The notes: generated by a model from the sequence alone, not told the origin. Counted from the first letter of the stretch, positions 41,889-50,916 are shown. The stretch: DNA of 64,000 bases from an uncultured Lachnospiraceae bacterium (GCA_910584915.1 CAJUDM010000009.1:62001-126000); one strand, 5' to 3'. Numbers and translations are program-made.

Positions 41889-43271
41889 ATGGCAAACGAG
41901 AAAATTCCCTACAAAATTTATCTCTCGGAGGAGGAGATGCCGAGAGACTGGTATAATGTGCGGGCAGATATGAAGAATAAACCGGCGCCGCTGTTAAACC
42001 CCGGGACCGGCGAGCCCATGGGCTTTGAGGATCTTCGCCCCGTGTTCTGTGACGAACTGATCAGACAGGAACTGGACGATACGACAAAGAATATCCCGAT
42101 CCCGCAGGAGATCAGGGACTTTTACAAGATGTACCGCCCCTCACCGCTGGTGCGGGCCTACTGTCTGGAGGAGAAGCTGCAGACGCCGGCGAAGATCTAC
42201 TATAAGTTTGAGGGCAACAACACGTCCGGCTCCCATAAGCTGAACAGCGCCATCGCCCAGGCTTACTATGCAAAGAAACAGGGCTTAAAGGGCGTGACCA
42301 CGGAGACCGGCGCGGGCCAGTGGGGGACGGCGCTCTCCATGGCTTGCGCGTACCTGGATCTGGACTGCAAGGTATATATGGTGAAGGTAAGCTATGAGCA
42401 GAAGCCCTTCCGCCGCGAGGTGATGCGCACTTACGGCGCGTCCGTGACGCCGTCCCCGTCGATGGAGACCGAGATCGGCAAGAAGATCCTCGCCGAGCAT
42501 CCGGGCACGACCGGCTCTCTGGGCTGCGCGATCTCCGAGGCTGTGGAGAAGGCGACGGGTACGCCGGGTTACCGCTATGTGCTGGGCAGCGTGCTGAATC
42601 AGGTGCTTCTGCACCAGTCTGTGATCGGCCTCGAGGCAAAGGCTGCGATGGATAAATACGGCATCGTGCCGGATGTGATCATCGGCTGCGCGGGCGGCGG
42701 GAGCAATCTGGGCGGCCTGATCTCTCCGTTCATGGGAGAAAAGCTCAGAGGGGAGCGGGATTACCGCATTATCGCTGTGGAGCCGGCATCCTGCCCGAGC
42801 TTCACAAGAGGGCGTTTCGCCTACGATTTCTGCGATACCGGTATGGTCTGCCCTCTGGCGAAGATGTATACGCTGGGCAGCGGCTTCATTCCCTCCGCCA
42901 ACCATGCGGGCGGTCTGCGCTACCACGGCATGAGCAGCACCCTGTCTCAGCTTTACCATGACGGCTATATGGAAGCGACATCCGTGGAGCAGACCCGCGT
43001 CTTCGAGGCGGCGGAGCAGTTCGCGAGGGTGGAGGGCATCCTGCCTGCGCCCGAGAGCAGCCATGCGATCCGCGTTGCGATCGACGAGGCGCTGAAATGC
43101 AAAGAGACAGGCGAGGAGAAGACGATCCTCTTCGGGCTGACCGGCACGGGTTATTTCGATATGGTAGCTTACGAGAAGTTCCACAACGGGGAGATGACAG
43201 ATTATATTCCTACAGATGCGGAACTGGAGGAGAGTTTTGCGCATCTGCCGAAGGTGCCGGGACAGGAGTAG
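41889..43271 (+). CDS. Tryptophan synthase beta-like protein (TrpB2 type)
   Basis: A 460-residue PLP enzyme of the long TrpB2 group. PLP Lys117 is in GNNTSGSHKLNSA, the phosphate loop is GCAGGGSNLGG, and the closing part FGLTGTGYFD is intact. Residues 1-80 include a TrpB2-specific N-terminal extension with RPSPLVRAYCLEEKL. AAAAGGAGAAC precedes the Met at 41889. TrpB2 makes tryptophan from indole and serine and often occurs without TrpA, as here; it may salvage indole. There is no other trp gene in the window. Confidence 0.92.
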   Translation: MANEKIPYKIYLSEEEMPRDWYNVRADMKNKPAPLLNPGTGEPMGFEDLRPVFCDELIRQELDDTTKNIPIPQEIRDFYKMYRPSPLVRAYCLEEKLQTPAKIYYKFEGNNTSGSHKLNSAIAQAYYAKKQGLKGVTTETGAGQWGTALSMACAYLDLDCKVYMVKVSYEQKPFRREVMRTYGASVTPSPSMETEIGKKILAEHPGTTGSLGCAISEAVEKATGTPGYRYVLGSVLNQVLLHQSVIGLEAKAAMDKYGIVPDVIIGCAGGGSNLGGLISPFMGEKLRGERDYRIIAVEPASCPSFTRGRFAYDFCDTGMVCPLAKMYTLGSGFIPSANHAGGLRYHGMSSTLSQLYHDGYMEATSVEQTRVFEAAEQFARVEGILPAPESSHAIRVAIDEALKCKETGEEKTILFGLTGTGYFDMVAYEKFHNGEMTDYIPTDAELEESFAHLPKVPGQE

Positions 43272-43466
43272 GATAGCGGATCACACAACGGGAACAGGTA
43301 AACGCCTGGCTCTAGAGGCAAACGTTTGGTGAGAGCGGACAGGAATACGCGGTGCGGACGGTATCCGTATCCGGCAGAAATTGGATAATGGAAAATTTGA
43401 TCTCGCGGGCAGCGAACGAAAGCCGGGACGGTCTGGCATTGGCTCGCTGCCTTCGCGGAAAAGAGG

Positions 43467-43519
43467 ATCACTTTGAGACGGTTTAAGTATATGGAGAACT
43501 GTTTCAAAGTGATTTTTTA
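43467..43519 (+). terminator. Terminator after trpB2
   Basis: ATCACTTTGAGAC (43467-43479) pairs with GTTTCAAAGTGAT (43501-43513, one G-U), followed by TTTTTTATTT. The same arm ATCACTTTGA is used by the terminator at 53017. The rest of 43272-43665 holds another short inverted repeat (GGCAGCGA with TCGCTGCC, about 43413-43451) and the blaI-like gene leader. Confidence 0.82.
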
Positions 43520-43617
43520 TTTCATAGGAAACTGCGTCCTGTAAAACAAAAATGATCATTCAACTTTGGAGGATGTGAGATATTGACAGTCTTAAACAGA
43601 AACAAAACAAATCGACA

Positions 43618-43637
43618 CGACTACAACAATATAGTAC
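43618..43637 (+). promoter_or_regulatory. Degenerate BlaI-type operator before the regulator gene
   Basis: CGACTAC-N6-ATAGTAC has the 20-bp geometry of the perfect operator at 45501-45520, with 5 of 7 and 6 of 7 matching bases. Placed 29 bases before the repressor start, it would allow autoregulation. Confidence 0.5.
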
Positions 43638-43665
43638 AATGAAAAAAACAGAATGGAGGATGCAT

Positions 43666-44025
43666 ATGATTACTTTGAGCCCGACGGAAAGAGATATCAT
43701 GGAAGTGTTGTGGGAATCGGAGGGGATGACTAACAACGAGATCATCCTGTGTTTTAAGGAGCGCGGGAAGGAATGGAAAAGACAGACGACGAGCACTTTT
43801 CTGACCCGCCTGATGCAGAAGGGGCTTTTGAAAAAGGAGGGCCACAGATATATAGCGGGTTATACGAAGAAGGAATTTGAGAGGCTGCAGACAAAGGAAA
43901 TTCTTGACAGCATGTACGGCGGTTCTTTAAAAAACTTTATTGCGGCGTTGAATGGAGGCAGACAGATAACGGAGAAGGAAGCGGAGGAGCTGGAGAGGCT
44001 TGCCGGTCTGAGGGAAGAGGAATGA
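43666..44025 (+). CDS. BlaI/MecI/CopY-family repressor
   Basis: A 119-residue winged-helix repressor: MITLSPTERDIMEVLWESEGMTNNEI at the N-terminus, the recognition part WKRQTTSTFLTRLMQKGLLKKEG, and a helical C-terminal dimerisation part. The start at 43666 follows TGGAGG; an in-frame Met at 43639 precedes that site. It overlaps the M56 protease gene by four bases (ATGA), the standard BlaI-BlaR1 layout, in which the protease signal leads to cleavage of the repressor. A degenerate operator lies in its own leader, and a perfect one lies at the promoter of the secreted protein gene at 45604. Confidence 0.92.
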   Translation: MITLSPTERDIMEVLWESEGMTNNEIILCFKERGKEWKRQTTSTFLTRLMQKGLLKKEGHRYIAGYTKKEFERLQTKEILDSMYGGSLKNFIAALNGGRQITEKEAEELERLAGLREEE

Positions 44026-45362
44026 AAATGGTGATCCTGCTGTCCCTGTCGGGAAGCGCGGCCCTCTTGTCAGGCATTCTTATTTTAAAGATCACAGGTC
44101 GGTTAACCTCTGTCAGATGGCAGGATATGTGGGCGAAAATAACGCTTGCTTTCTATCTGATATCCGGTTTTCTGGTAATCGGTATAAAGCGCATAATAAA
44201 AAAGCTGCATATCCTGGAGAAAGCGGATGAGGAAAACTATATTTTTTTATCGCACAAAGCTGCCGGTATTCTGAAATATGATGCAGGGATCAGGATGAAC
44301 AGGATCTTTATCCTGTATATCATGGTGACGTTTGCCGCCGTGCTGATCATGTTGGTCTTATTCATAAGAAAGCTGTGTGAATACTGGAAGATAGAAGGGA
44401 TGGTCGCGACGGGGAATGCTTTTAAGAAGGCGGATATTCTGGATGCGGAGATAGACAGATTAAAGAGCATGATCGGTTTAAAGAGGAAGGTTCAGGTTTT
44501 TCTGACAGATATGTCGGCAGGTGCGTTTACAGCAGGATATTTTCGCCCGGTCATCGTACTTCAGGATGAGCCGGTGCCGGAAAAGAGGGAAGTTATATTA
44601 TTGCATGAGCTGTGTCATATCAAGAGAAGGGACAGCCTGTTCAGGTTGATGGCGATGGCGGCGGTCTGCGTACACTGGTTTAATCCATTGGTATATTTTC
44701 TGCCGGAGATGCTTAACAGAAGCAGCGAGTTGAGCTGTGATGAGATGGTGATACGCCATTTATCGCCGGAGCAGAAGAAGATATATATACAGGAGATCAT
44801 TTCGCAGTCGAGGGCGGTACAGAAAAGAGAAAGTATGCCTGTGAGGCTTGGCGGAAATGGAAATTTAACGAGGGAAAGGGTGATAAATATGATGAACGAA
44901 AACAAAAACAATAGTGGAGTTTCGAAGTGCCTGATGGTGGTCTTTACGGTTATCATGCTGGCTGTTTCTTCTCTGCCGGTCTGTGCGTATGAGGGGGTGA
45001 CGGTTTTTGAGATTGACGGCGACGAAGAGCTAAACCGTCAACAGGGGGTAAATATTTCTGACGGTGATTACCTGTTTACTACTGACGGCAGCATTTTATT
45101 TGATGCAGGCCCCATGGAGATTAGGTTTGATCAACAGTTTATCGATGAGGAGGGTAATATTTATGAGGTTGATCTGAATGAAGGTGGGCGCGCAAGCTGT
45201 ACACATCCGACATTGGTTTCAGGTACATATCAAGATCATGTAAGGAATAGCAGTGGAGGGTGTGTGATTAAAATATATGCCGCAGATCGTTGTAAAGATT
45301 GTGGAAAAGTGTTTACAGGGAATTTGATATCTGAAAATAAATTTCCAGTATGTATTCATTGA
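44022..45362 (+). CDS. BlaR1/MecR1-like M56 sensor metalloprotease
   Basis: A 446-residue membrane protein. Segments at the N-terminus (about 5-25, 38-55, 92-115) and one near 307-325 frame a cytoplasmic zinc-protease domain with HELCH (His195-His199) and the downstream SELSCDEMVI. In place of the penicillin-binding sensor domain of BlaR1, the extracellular C-terminus has only ~120 residues, ending in a Cys-rich module (RASCTHPTLVSG, GGCVIKIYAADRCKDCGKVF, PVCIH). The cysteines could bind metal or sense redox. So it detects something other than beta-lactam. It is coupled to the repressor before it. Confidence 0.88.
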   Translation: MKMVILLSLSGSAALLSGILILKITGRLTSVRWQDMWAKITLAFYLISGFLVIGIKRIIKKLHILEKADEENYIFLSHKAAGILKYDAGIRMNRIFILYIMVTFAAVLIMLVLFIRKLCEYWKIEGMVATGNAFKKADILDAEIDRLKSMIGLKRKVQVFLTDMSAGAFTAGYFRPVIVLQDEPVPEKREVILLHELCHIKRRDSLFRLMAMAAVCVHWFNPLVYFLPEMLNRSSELSCDEMVIRHLSPEQKKIYIQEIISQSRAVQKRESMPVRLGGNGNLTRERVINMMNENKNNSGVSKCLMVVFTVIMLAVSSLPVCAYEGVTVFEIDGDEELNRQQGVNISDGDYLFTTDGSILFDAGPMEIRFDQQFIDEEGNIYEVDLNEGGRASCTHPTLVSGTYQDHVRNSSGGCVIKIYAADRCKDCGKVFTGNLISENKFPVCIH

Positions 45363-45465
45363 TTGATTAATGTATAAGTTGAAAAGGGAGTTATTGGCAT
45401 TTTGAGATAGAAATGTATGTTATTTTTCATTGTTTTTCACTTTTTCAGGAAAAGTTCATTTTATC

Positions 45466-45520
45466 TTGACAGAACAGGCTGTGTGCGGTAAAATAAAAAT
45501 GTACTACGTATATGTAGTAC
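45466..45520 (+). promoter_or_regulatory. Strong promoter with perfect BlaI-type operator
   Basis: TTGACA (45466-45471), a 17-bp spacer and TAAAAT (45489-45494) form the promoter. The operator GTACTAC-GTATAT-GTAGTAC (45501-45520) lies on the transcription start. TACTAC/GTAGTA is the known core of BlaI/MecI-type sites. Confidence 0.85.
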
Positions 45521-45603
45521 AACAGAAAACGGTCGTTTAGTAAGAGAAACAGTATTTTGAAAGGACAGTGAATTTTTCAAAAGAAAAAGGAGAAAAGAAA
45601 TCA

Positions 45604-47073
45604 ATGAGAAAGGCGAAATTATTTAAAAGAGCGCTTGGGGCAGCCCTGTCAATGGCGCTTATAGGAAACGTTATGTGCGCTCAAGCAAAGGAACTTCCTG
45701 TAGAAGATATCGCAGCAGAAAATGTGATGGAATGGATAGATATCCCTGTGGAAGAATTTGTGATTGAAGAAGAGGCTTCAGCAGGCGATATGGAGATCAG
45801 TTTTCCTGAAAGTAAAAGCGTGGAAAGTGTGGGAGAGTTTGCGGATGAGGCATATGCTGTAAGCCTGACTGGAGATGAGATATCTCTAAATACTGATGAT
45901 GGAATACAAACAATAAATGCAGAAAATAAGGCAGGAGAAGAGAGTGTACTGAACAGTGGTTCGGCTTCCGGTTATTTGTCTGAAACAGGAGAGTATGCAT
46001 TATATTCCCTTAATCTTTCTGAGGGAAATTATCTGCAGGCAAGATTGACAGTGCCAAACAATACCTCGATCAATTATGCATTGGCACTCTACGATGCCGA
46101 ATTAAATGTTATAAAGATGAGCCATTATATTCCATATTTAAATGAGGGAAAGACTTTGGAAGAATCCATTGGCTATCTGTCGGCATCGGATGAACTGGTA
46201 TATATTGGTATAGTTTCACTTGTGGGAGGCAGTACGACAGAATCTTACACATTAGATTTTTCGGTTCTGACAAACTTTTCAAATTTTTCAGATACCAGTG
46301 AACCAAATGAAAATGCGCAGGAAGCAGTTGCACTGAATTTAGGCAACGCTGGGACTGATGTATCTGGAATGTTGAATTCTGCTGTTGATAACGATTGGTA
46401 TTCTTTTACAGTGATTGACAGTCCCAAGTATAACAAAATCAGGTTAAACTTAACTTCAAATTCGGCTGCAAATGGATGCCGGATGGAGATATACAGAAAT
46501 TTAGGAGAAGATTATTTCATAATGGAACTGGGAGGAAGCGGTACTGGAGAAGTAGAAACGGAGTTGTCCGTTGGTACATATTATGTTCGTGTGGTGAGTA
46601 CAAATACCCTCAATGATTTTAATCCGGCGGATATTCCCGCTTACAATCTTTCTGTAGTGCCTGTTTCAAAAGTGAATAAGATTAAGATCACAAAGTATAC
46701 AGGTTCAGGTGGCGGCGATGGAGTGGCTTATGATTTGTATGACGGGAACCCGAATTGGGTTAATATTGTGGGATTGGCGTATTACGAAGACAGTATGGGA
46801 AACAAAACCGGGGCAGCAAATGTAAAACTTAAAGTACAAGTTGTAAATACTTCATGGAAATTAAAAGGTCGACCGGATAAGGCTATAACATATATAACGA
46901 CTGTAACTCGAGACGATGGATTTTTTTACGGTACAGTATATTTATATGAAGTGGTGGGGTTAAATTATGACGGTGATGTTTATGATAATATGTCGGTAGA
47001 AATTTGCCCCTTATATGATCCTGAAATAAAAGCTATTGACTATTTTAAATTAATAAAAAAATTGCCAAACTGA
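45604..47073 (+). CDS. Secreted protein under BlaI/M56 control
   Basis: A 489-residue exported protein. The start at 45604 follows AAGGAG and opens a signal peptide (MRKAKLFKRALGAALSMALIG, cut near AQAK). After an acidic part there are two beta-rich units resembling bacterial pre-peptidase C-terminal (PPC) domains: SGYLSETGEYALYSLNLSEGNYLQARL, and DTSEPNENAQEAVALNLG to WYSFTV and LSVGTYYVRVVS. No protease or beta-lactamase motif is visible, and no wall anchor. A perfect BlaI-type operator covers its promoter, so it is the prime effector of the regulator-sensor pair before it. A surface-binding or protective function is a guess. Confidence 0.72.
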   Translation: MRKAKLFKRALGAALSMALIGNVMCAQAKELPVEDIAAENVMEWIDIPVEEFVIEEEASAGDMEISFPESKSVESVGEFADEAYAVSLTGDEISLNTDDGIQTINAENKAGEESVLNSGSASGYLSETGEYALYSLNLSEGNYLQARLTVPNNTSINYALALYDAELNVIKMSHYIPYLNEGKTLEESIGYLSASDELVYIGIVSLVGGSTTESYTLDFSVLTNFSNFSDTSEPNENAQEAVALNLGNAGTDVSGMLNSAVDNDWYSFTVIDSPKYNKIRLNLTSNSAANGCRMEIYRNLGEDYFIMELGGSGTGEVETELSVGTYYVRVVSTNTLNDFNPADIPAYNLSVVPVSKVNKIKITKYTGSGGGDGVAYDLYDGNPNWVNIVGLAYYEDSMGNKTGAANVKLKVQVVNTSWKLKGRPDKAITYITTVTRDDGFFYGTVYLYEVVGLNYDGDVYDNMSVEICPLYDPEIKAIDYFKLIKKLPN

Positions 47074-47110
47074 TTATTACAGTGATAAAATGATATACGG
47101 TGATACTTGG

Positions 47111-47156
47111 CAAACGGAGTTGCAGAAAATGTTCAATGGAATGGAGGAATTATTGT
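47111..47156 (+). promoter_or_regulatory. Conserved 46-base leader, copy 1
   Basis: The 46 bases directly before the start match 39 of 46 positions of 51757-51802, before the paralogue. The segment starts CAAACGGAGTTGC, includes AATGGAGG as ribosome site, and holds a small GCAA/TTGC hairpin. Confidence 0.7.
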
Positions 47157-48398
47157 ATGCAGATTAAAGCGGTCACGATAAATGCCGCAGGCATGATGGC
47201 GGCAGGGCGCGGCGCTCAGGAAAACAGGAATCAGATACAGCCTGAGGGCGGTATATTCGGTCCGGAGTACAGAGTTACGATTTCCAGAGAGGGGCGTAAC
47301 TTAAGCGGACGACAGACGGCTAAACCGGAGGCGGATGCGAGAAGCGCTCAGAGTGCCGAAAAAAAGAGAACGCTGCTGCGCCGGCAGGAGGAAGCGGAGT
47401 CTGTCATGCAGGACAGAGAGGGGTATCGCGAGGAACTGAATGAGATCGATGAACAGATAAAGGCTTTGAATGCGTCCTATACTTCCTGGGTGGAGGAAAT
47501 AGGAAAGGACAGGGAGTATGAAAAAGACGCCATGAAAAGCTTGATGGATAAAACGGTCAGTGATCTGAAAGATCTGAAGAAAGCCATGAGGGAACAGGAG
47601 AGGTTCGAGACAGAGGAGGCGGAAAAGAGGATGAGGGCGGCGCAGCAGACGGTTATGCAGCGGTCTGCCCGGTATCAGGGAGAGATCGATGAAAATAACC
47701 GGAATCTGGCGGCTTTCCTCAAGACGATGGAGGAAGCGGAGAAGGCGGAGGACAGGCGGGAAGGCGATGTGACAGAGGAGGACAGCGACGCATCCGGCAC
47801 AGGAAGATCCACAGCCGATACGATCAAAGATTCGGCGCTACAGTTTATGGCGTCTTCCGCAAACCGTGAAAAGAATGTGGAGGAGATGCTGACAGGGATC
47901 AGTGAGTCCGGGCACTTTTTCCTCGACAGGGCGGACACAGTCACCCGAAATGTCCTTCAGAAGAGCGCAGATATCAGGAAAGCCCTTGACAGTGAGGATT
48001 TTACTGACGAACAGATAGAAGAGATGATGCGGAAGTTTCGGGGAGAGATGGAGTTAAACTATAAGGACGTCAAATACTGCAGAAGTTTTGGCATTGACGT
48101 TCTGCAGAACGTCCGGGACGCCGGGATAGATCATATTGCGGGAGAATCGTTTAAAGGCGCGCAGAGGACGAAAGATGGCATGATGCGCCTGGCGGTTGAT
48201 GCCGCTCTTGGAGGAGCGAGATTAAGCGGTCTCAACGAAAAGTCCCGGGAGTTGGCGGATGAAGTGGAGAAGCTGGTCGATGCGCGCAATGATATAGATA
48301 AGACACCGGAGGAAAAGGAAGAAGAGAAGAGGATACAGGAAGAACTGTTGCAGCAGGAGGAAGAGAAAGAGGAAACTATAATTGATCTAGTCTATTAA
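47157..48398 (+). CDS. Coiled-coil protein, paralogue 1
   Basis: A 413-residue protein without signal peptide or membrane segment. The N-terminus (MQIKAVTINAAGMM, then FGPEYRVTISREGRNLS) is followed by a long charged helical part (about 70-200) and a second helical part with EIDENNRNLAAFLKTMEEAEKAED and NREKNVEEMLTGISESGHFFLDRAD. The C-terminus is acidic. It is clearly homologous over its length to the product at 51803 (shared GPEYxVxISxEGRxL, QYQxEIDENNRxLxxxLKTMEE, TKxGMM). I have seen similar groups in Lachnospiraceae but know no function. The start at 47157 follows AATGGAGG within a conserved leader. Confidence 0.65.
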   Translation: MQIKAVTINAAGMMAAGRGAQENRNQIQPEGGIFGPEYRVTISREGRNLSGRQTAKPEADARSAQSAEKKRTLLRRQEEAESVMQDREGYREELNEIDEQIKALNASYTSWVEEIGKDREYEKDAMKSLMDKTVSDLKDLKKAMREQERFETEEAEKRMRAAQQTVMQRSARYQGEIDENNRNLAAFLKTMEEAEKAEDRREGDVTEEDSDASGTGRSTADTIKDSALQFMASSANREKNVEEMLTGISESGHFFLDRADTVTRNVLQKSADIRKALDSEDFTDEQIEEMMRKFRGEMELNYKDVKYCRSFGIDVLQNVRDAGIDHIAGESFKGAQRTKDGMMRLAVDAALGGARLSGLNEKSRELADEVEKLVDARNDIDKTPEEKEEEKRIQEELLQQEEEKEETIIDLVY

Positions 48399-48468
48399 GC
48401 CCCCAGCAGAGCTGGGGCGAACGGAATGAGCGGAAGTATTGCGTGGAGTATAAAAACTTCCTGTGTTA

Positions 48469-48672
48469 AAATGGTAAAGGTTTCGCAGGCCATTACCATA
48501 AAACAAAACGCAGGAGGTATCCTAAATGGATAATCAAAGTATACAACATACCCGGTGGAATTGCACGTACCATATCGTATTTATTCCGAAATACCGTAGA
48601 AAAGTAATGTATGGACAGACGAAAAAGGATATAGTGGATATTTTGAAAAAATTGATTGGTATTTTTACTTAA
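48469..48672 (+). pseudogene. IS200/IS605-type transposase TnpA fragment with left-end hairpin
   Basis: From 48526 (after CAGGAGG) the frame reads MDNQSIQHTRWNCTYHIVFIPKYRRK, the conserved N-terminus of Y1/HUH transposases of the IS200 group, and stops at 48672 after 48 residues. A full enzyme has about 150, so the HUH motif and the catalytic Tyr are lost. Before it, ATGGTAA (48469-48475) and TTACCAT (48492-48498) make the subterminal hairpin typical of IS200 left ends. It is a dead left-end remnant. Confidence 0.88.
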
Positions 48673-48734
48673 AATAAATGACAAAAGTTAATAAATAATC
48701 GTAGGATACCGATAATAAAAATAAAATAATAATG

Positions 48735-48823
48735 GTGATATGTTTAGCCAGGGAAGGCGGCGGGATTTCCACGGAGGGGAGAAATGGGAATTTCGCCGTT
48801 TTTGATGTATGGATTAGGGTTTA
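48735..48823 (+). repeat. Dispersed repeat, copy 1
   Basis: GTGATATGTTTAGCCAGGGA followed by a GGCGG...CGCC hairpin and GTTTTTGATGT. The same order of blocks occurs at 50917 and, degraded, at 51528. The hairpin plus T run looks like a terminator. The remaining 48673-48976 interval has only a GGGCAT-AGAA-ATGCCC hairpin (about 48938-48953). Confidence 0.6.
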
Positions 48824-48976
48824 TTAGGTAATTGTTAAATGAATTGATTTGCGATGGAACAGCGCAGCTGTCCATAAGTAAGGAGAACAAAACAGGGTCA
48901 TATTCCGGCAGTCAGGCCGGGGTGACAGATAAAGCTGGATTTTGGGCATAGAAATGCCCGGAAGATGTACTTTGTA

Positions 48977-49231
48977 CTATGATAACAGAATACTTTTCAG
49001 GCGATTAAAGAGAGGTTTCAGGCTCCGTATATATTCCGGATGATGCATCCGATATGCAACAATAACGGTGAGCTGGCTGGCAATCCCGGCAAGAAAGACA
49101 TCCGCTTTTGTGGTCAGATGATTTCTTGTATGCCGCCCGGCAACGCACATGTTGATCTTAAGATGGTTGATGGCTCTTTCGATAGTCGTGCGTACCTTAT
49201 AGAGGCAGCCCCATTCTTCCGTATTGTCGTG
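48977..49231 (-). pseudogene. C-terminal fragment of a DDE-type transposase
   Basis: Read on the minus strand, the frame gives TEEWGCLYKVRTTIERAINH, then LKINMCVAGRHTRNHLTTKADVF and AYRMHHPEYIRSLKPLFNRL, ending at a stop (48977-48979). RTTIERxINHLK with the Glu of the DDE triad is characteristic of the C-terminus of IS1182/IS5-like transposases. The upstream part is missing: a stop lies in frame at 49232-49234 and no N-terminal half follows. Confidence 0.8.
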
Positions 49232-49259
49232 CTACAGAGATAAAAAAGAGACTGAGCTG

Positions 49260-49505
49260 ATGATGAGTGGTATTGGGAATACCGTGTTATTGGATCACCG
49301 GTGGAGATTAATGGCACCGAACAAATCATCATGGTATGCAAATAAAAGTAATAACGCTTCCGGGATAGACTTTAACTACATGGAGGATTCAACGTTAAAT
49401 GCTGACTTAAAAGGGACATGGAATGTGGCTTTTCAAGCAAGTGGTTCGAACTTTACATTTACACCTTATTACAGCATTTCATATTATTATGAATATGGAG
49501 ATTGA
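49260..49505 (+). CDS. Small hypothetical protein or gene remnant
   Basis: An 81-residue product starting MMSGIGNTVLLDHRWRLMAP and ending TFTPYYSISYYYEYGD, rich in Tyr, Asn and Ser. It has no signal peptide, and its ribosome site is weak. It follows directly on a truncated transposase, so it may be the tail of an exported protein whose 5' part was removed. No family recognised. Confidence 0.35.
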   Translation: MMSGIGNTVLLDHRWRLMAPNKSSWYANKSNNASGIDFNYMEDSTLNADLKGTWNVAFQASGSNFTFTPYYSISYYYEYGD

Positions 49506-49512
49506 TTCCAGC

Positions 49513-49594
49513 GGCAACGAGCCAAGTGGGCATGTTTGCATGCACATTTAGCGACTGCCGAGAGGGTCACATACCCCGATGCTTGCAGCGGGGG
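49513..49594. repeat. Palindromic intergenic element
   Basis: Outer stem CGGCA (49513-49517) with TGCCG (49557-49561), inner GCATG/CATGC (49531-49544), then a second hairpin CCCCG (49575-49579) with CGGGG (49590-49594). It has no coding capacity and lies between a remnant and an intact gene. It looks like a REP-type unit. Confidence 0.55.
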
Positions 49595-49669
49595 TGTTGA
49601 CTTGTATAAGTAAAGAAACCATCAGGCAGTATGATTACTTCCTGATGATTGAAGAAAGGAATTAATGTT

Positions 49670-50761
49670 ATGACAGGCAGTACACTTCATATAGGCTATC
49701 TGAAACAACCAATATCTGAAAAAATACAGTGCAGGGATATCATGGACGAAGCAAAAAGTACATATGGATATATAAAATCGGCTCAGGATCGTTCCGATAA
49801 TAAATCTCATTCACGGGACTCTTTTGAAAAAGCAGTGGAAACGATAGAGAGCATGTATGGATGTTATTCAGATATCGGTACCGTCAAAGGAAAGAAAAAT
49901 GGAACTTTTGATTATCACTTTATATGGGATATGCAAAAGGACATTTCTGATCATATGAAAGATTTTTATGCCGGAAAAGCCAGTGAGAAAGACCTGGAAA
50001 AATATTTTGGAATATATTGCTCTTATATGCGGATTTACAGGATGCAGCAATATCAGACATCCGAGAAGAGTGAAGATGACAATAAACAGATCATTAGTGA
50101 TATATATGACATTTTTGCAAAAGAAAATATGAGAGCTGCCAGAAATGCAAATTATTTTGAGGGAGAAAAAGTCAACTTGTCTTATGGCAGAGGCGGGGAT
50201 GACTGGGTATATTATAACGCTGACTATTACTATAAATGTGAAGAGACAAGAGAGAAATTGCGAAAGATTGCTGAAAATATGGCATCTAAATGGGAAGTTT
50301 CTTCCTTTGATGCACAGGAGGCGGAAAGGAATTCAAAGTATACTTTAGACGGAGGACTGGATTTTAACAGCGGTTGGAATTTCTGTTTTAGAAATCAGAC
50401 AGGAAGAAGCAGTTTGGCAAAGGAATCTGTGGTCCCTCCGGAAGGTTTTAAAATGTTTTTTAAGGAAAACGCATACCCTAAGGAAAAAGGGAAGGGGATC
50501 GATTCGATAGGTACATTGGAAATTTCGGCAGGAAAAAATAAATATAAGAGAGAAGTTATATTTAGAAAGTTACGGACAGGACTTGAAGGAGAGATATTTG
50601 ATGCAGGCATACTGATGAAAGATTATCTTTTAAAAGAAGATGGGTATGTTGAATTGTTAAAATTCTTAAGTGAGTTTTCTGTTTTCACCAGAGGATATTC
50701 TTCTAAAAGTGGGATCATGGATAGGTTTGGAGACTATACGCCGATTGAGTTGAAAAAATAG
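49670..50761 (+). CDS. Uncharacterised protein in the paralogue cluster
   Basis: A 363-residue protein, start at 49670 after AGAAAGGA, no signal peptide or membrane segment. The N-terminal half is helical and charged (FDYHFIWDMQKDISDHMKDFYAGKASEKDLEKYF). The C-terminal part has a mixed pattern including VVPPEGFKMFFKE, RKLRTGLEGEIFDAGILMKDYL and LLKFLSEFSVFTRGYS. I believe similar proteins recur in Lachnospiraceae next to the coiled-coil proteins seen at 47157 and 51803; the function is unknown. Its A/T content is higher than that of the neighbouring genes. Confidence 0.6.
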   Translation: MTGSTLHIGYLKQPISEKIQCRDIMDEAKSTYGYIKSAQDRSDNKSHSRDSFEKAVETIESMYGCYSDIGTVKGKKNGTFDYHFIWDMQKDISDHMKDFYAGKASEKDLEKYFGIYCSYMRIYRMQQYQTSEKSEDDNKQIISDIYDIFAKENMRAARNANYFEGEKVNLSYGRGGDDWVYYNADYYYKCEETREKLRKIAENMASKWEVSSFDAQEAERNSKYTLDGGLDFNSGWNFCFRNQTGRSSLAKESVVPPEGFKMFFKENAYPKEKGKGIDSIGTLEISAGKNKYKREVIFRKLRTGLEGEIFDAGILMKDYLLKEDGYVELLKFLSEFSVFTRGYSSKSGIMDRFGDYTPIELKK

Positions 50762-50916
50762 AGAAATAACAGTCTGTTAAAGTCAGGGATCAGGAATTTG
50801 CTATATCTATATAATGAATTGTGGAGATACAGATTAAATATTACCTGATTTATAAATAACATATGATGGGGTTAAATAATTGGCAGGAAGAAGCCGAAAT
50901 AGAAAATAGCAAACAT

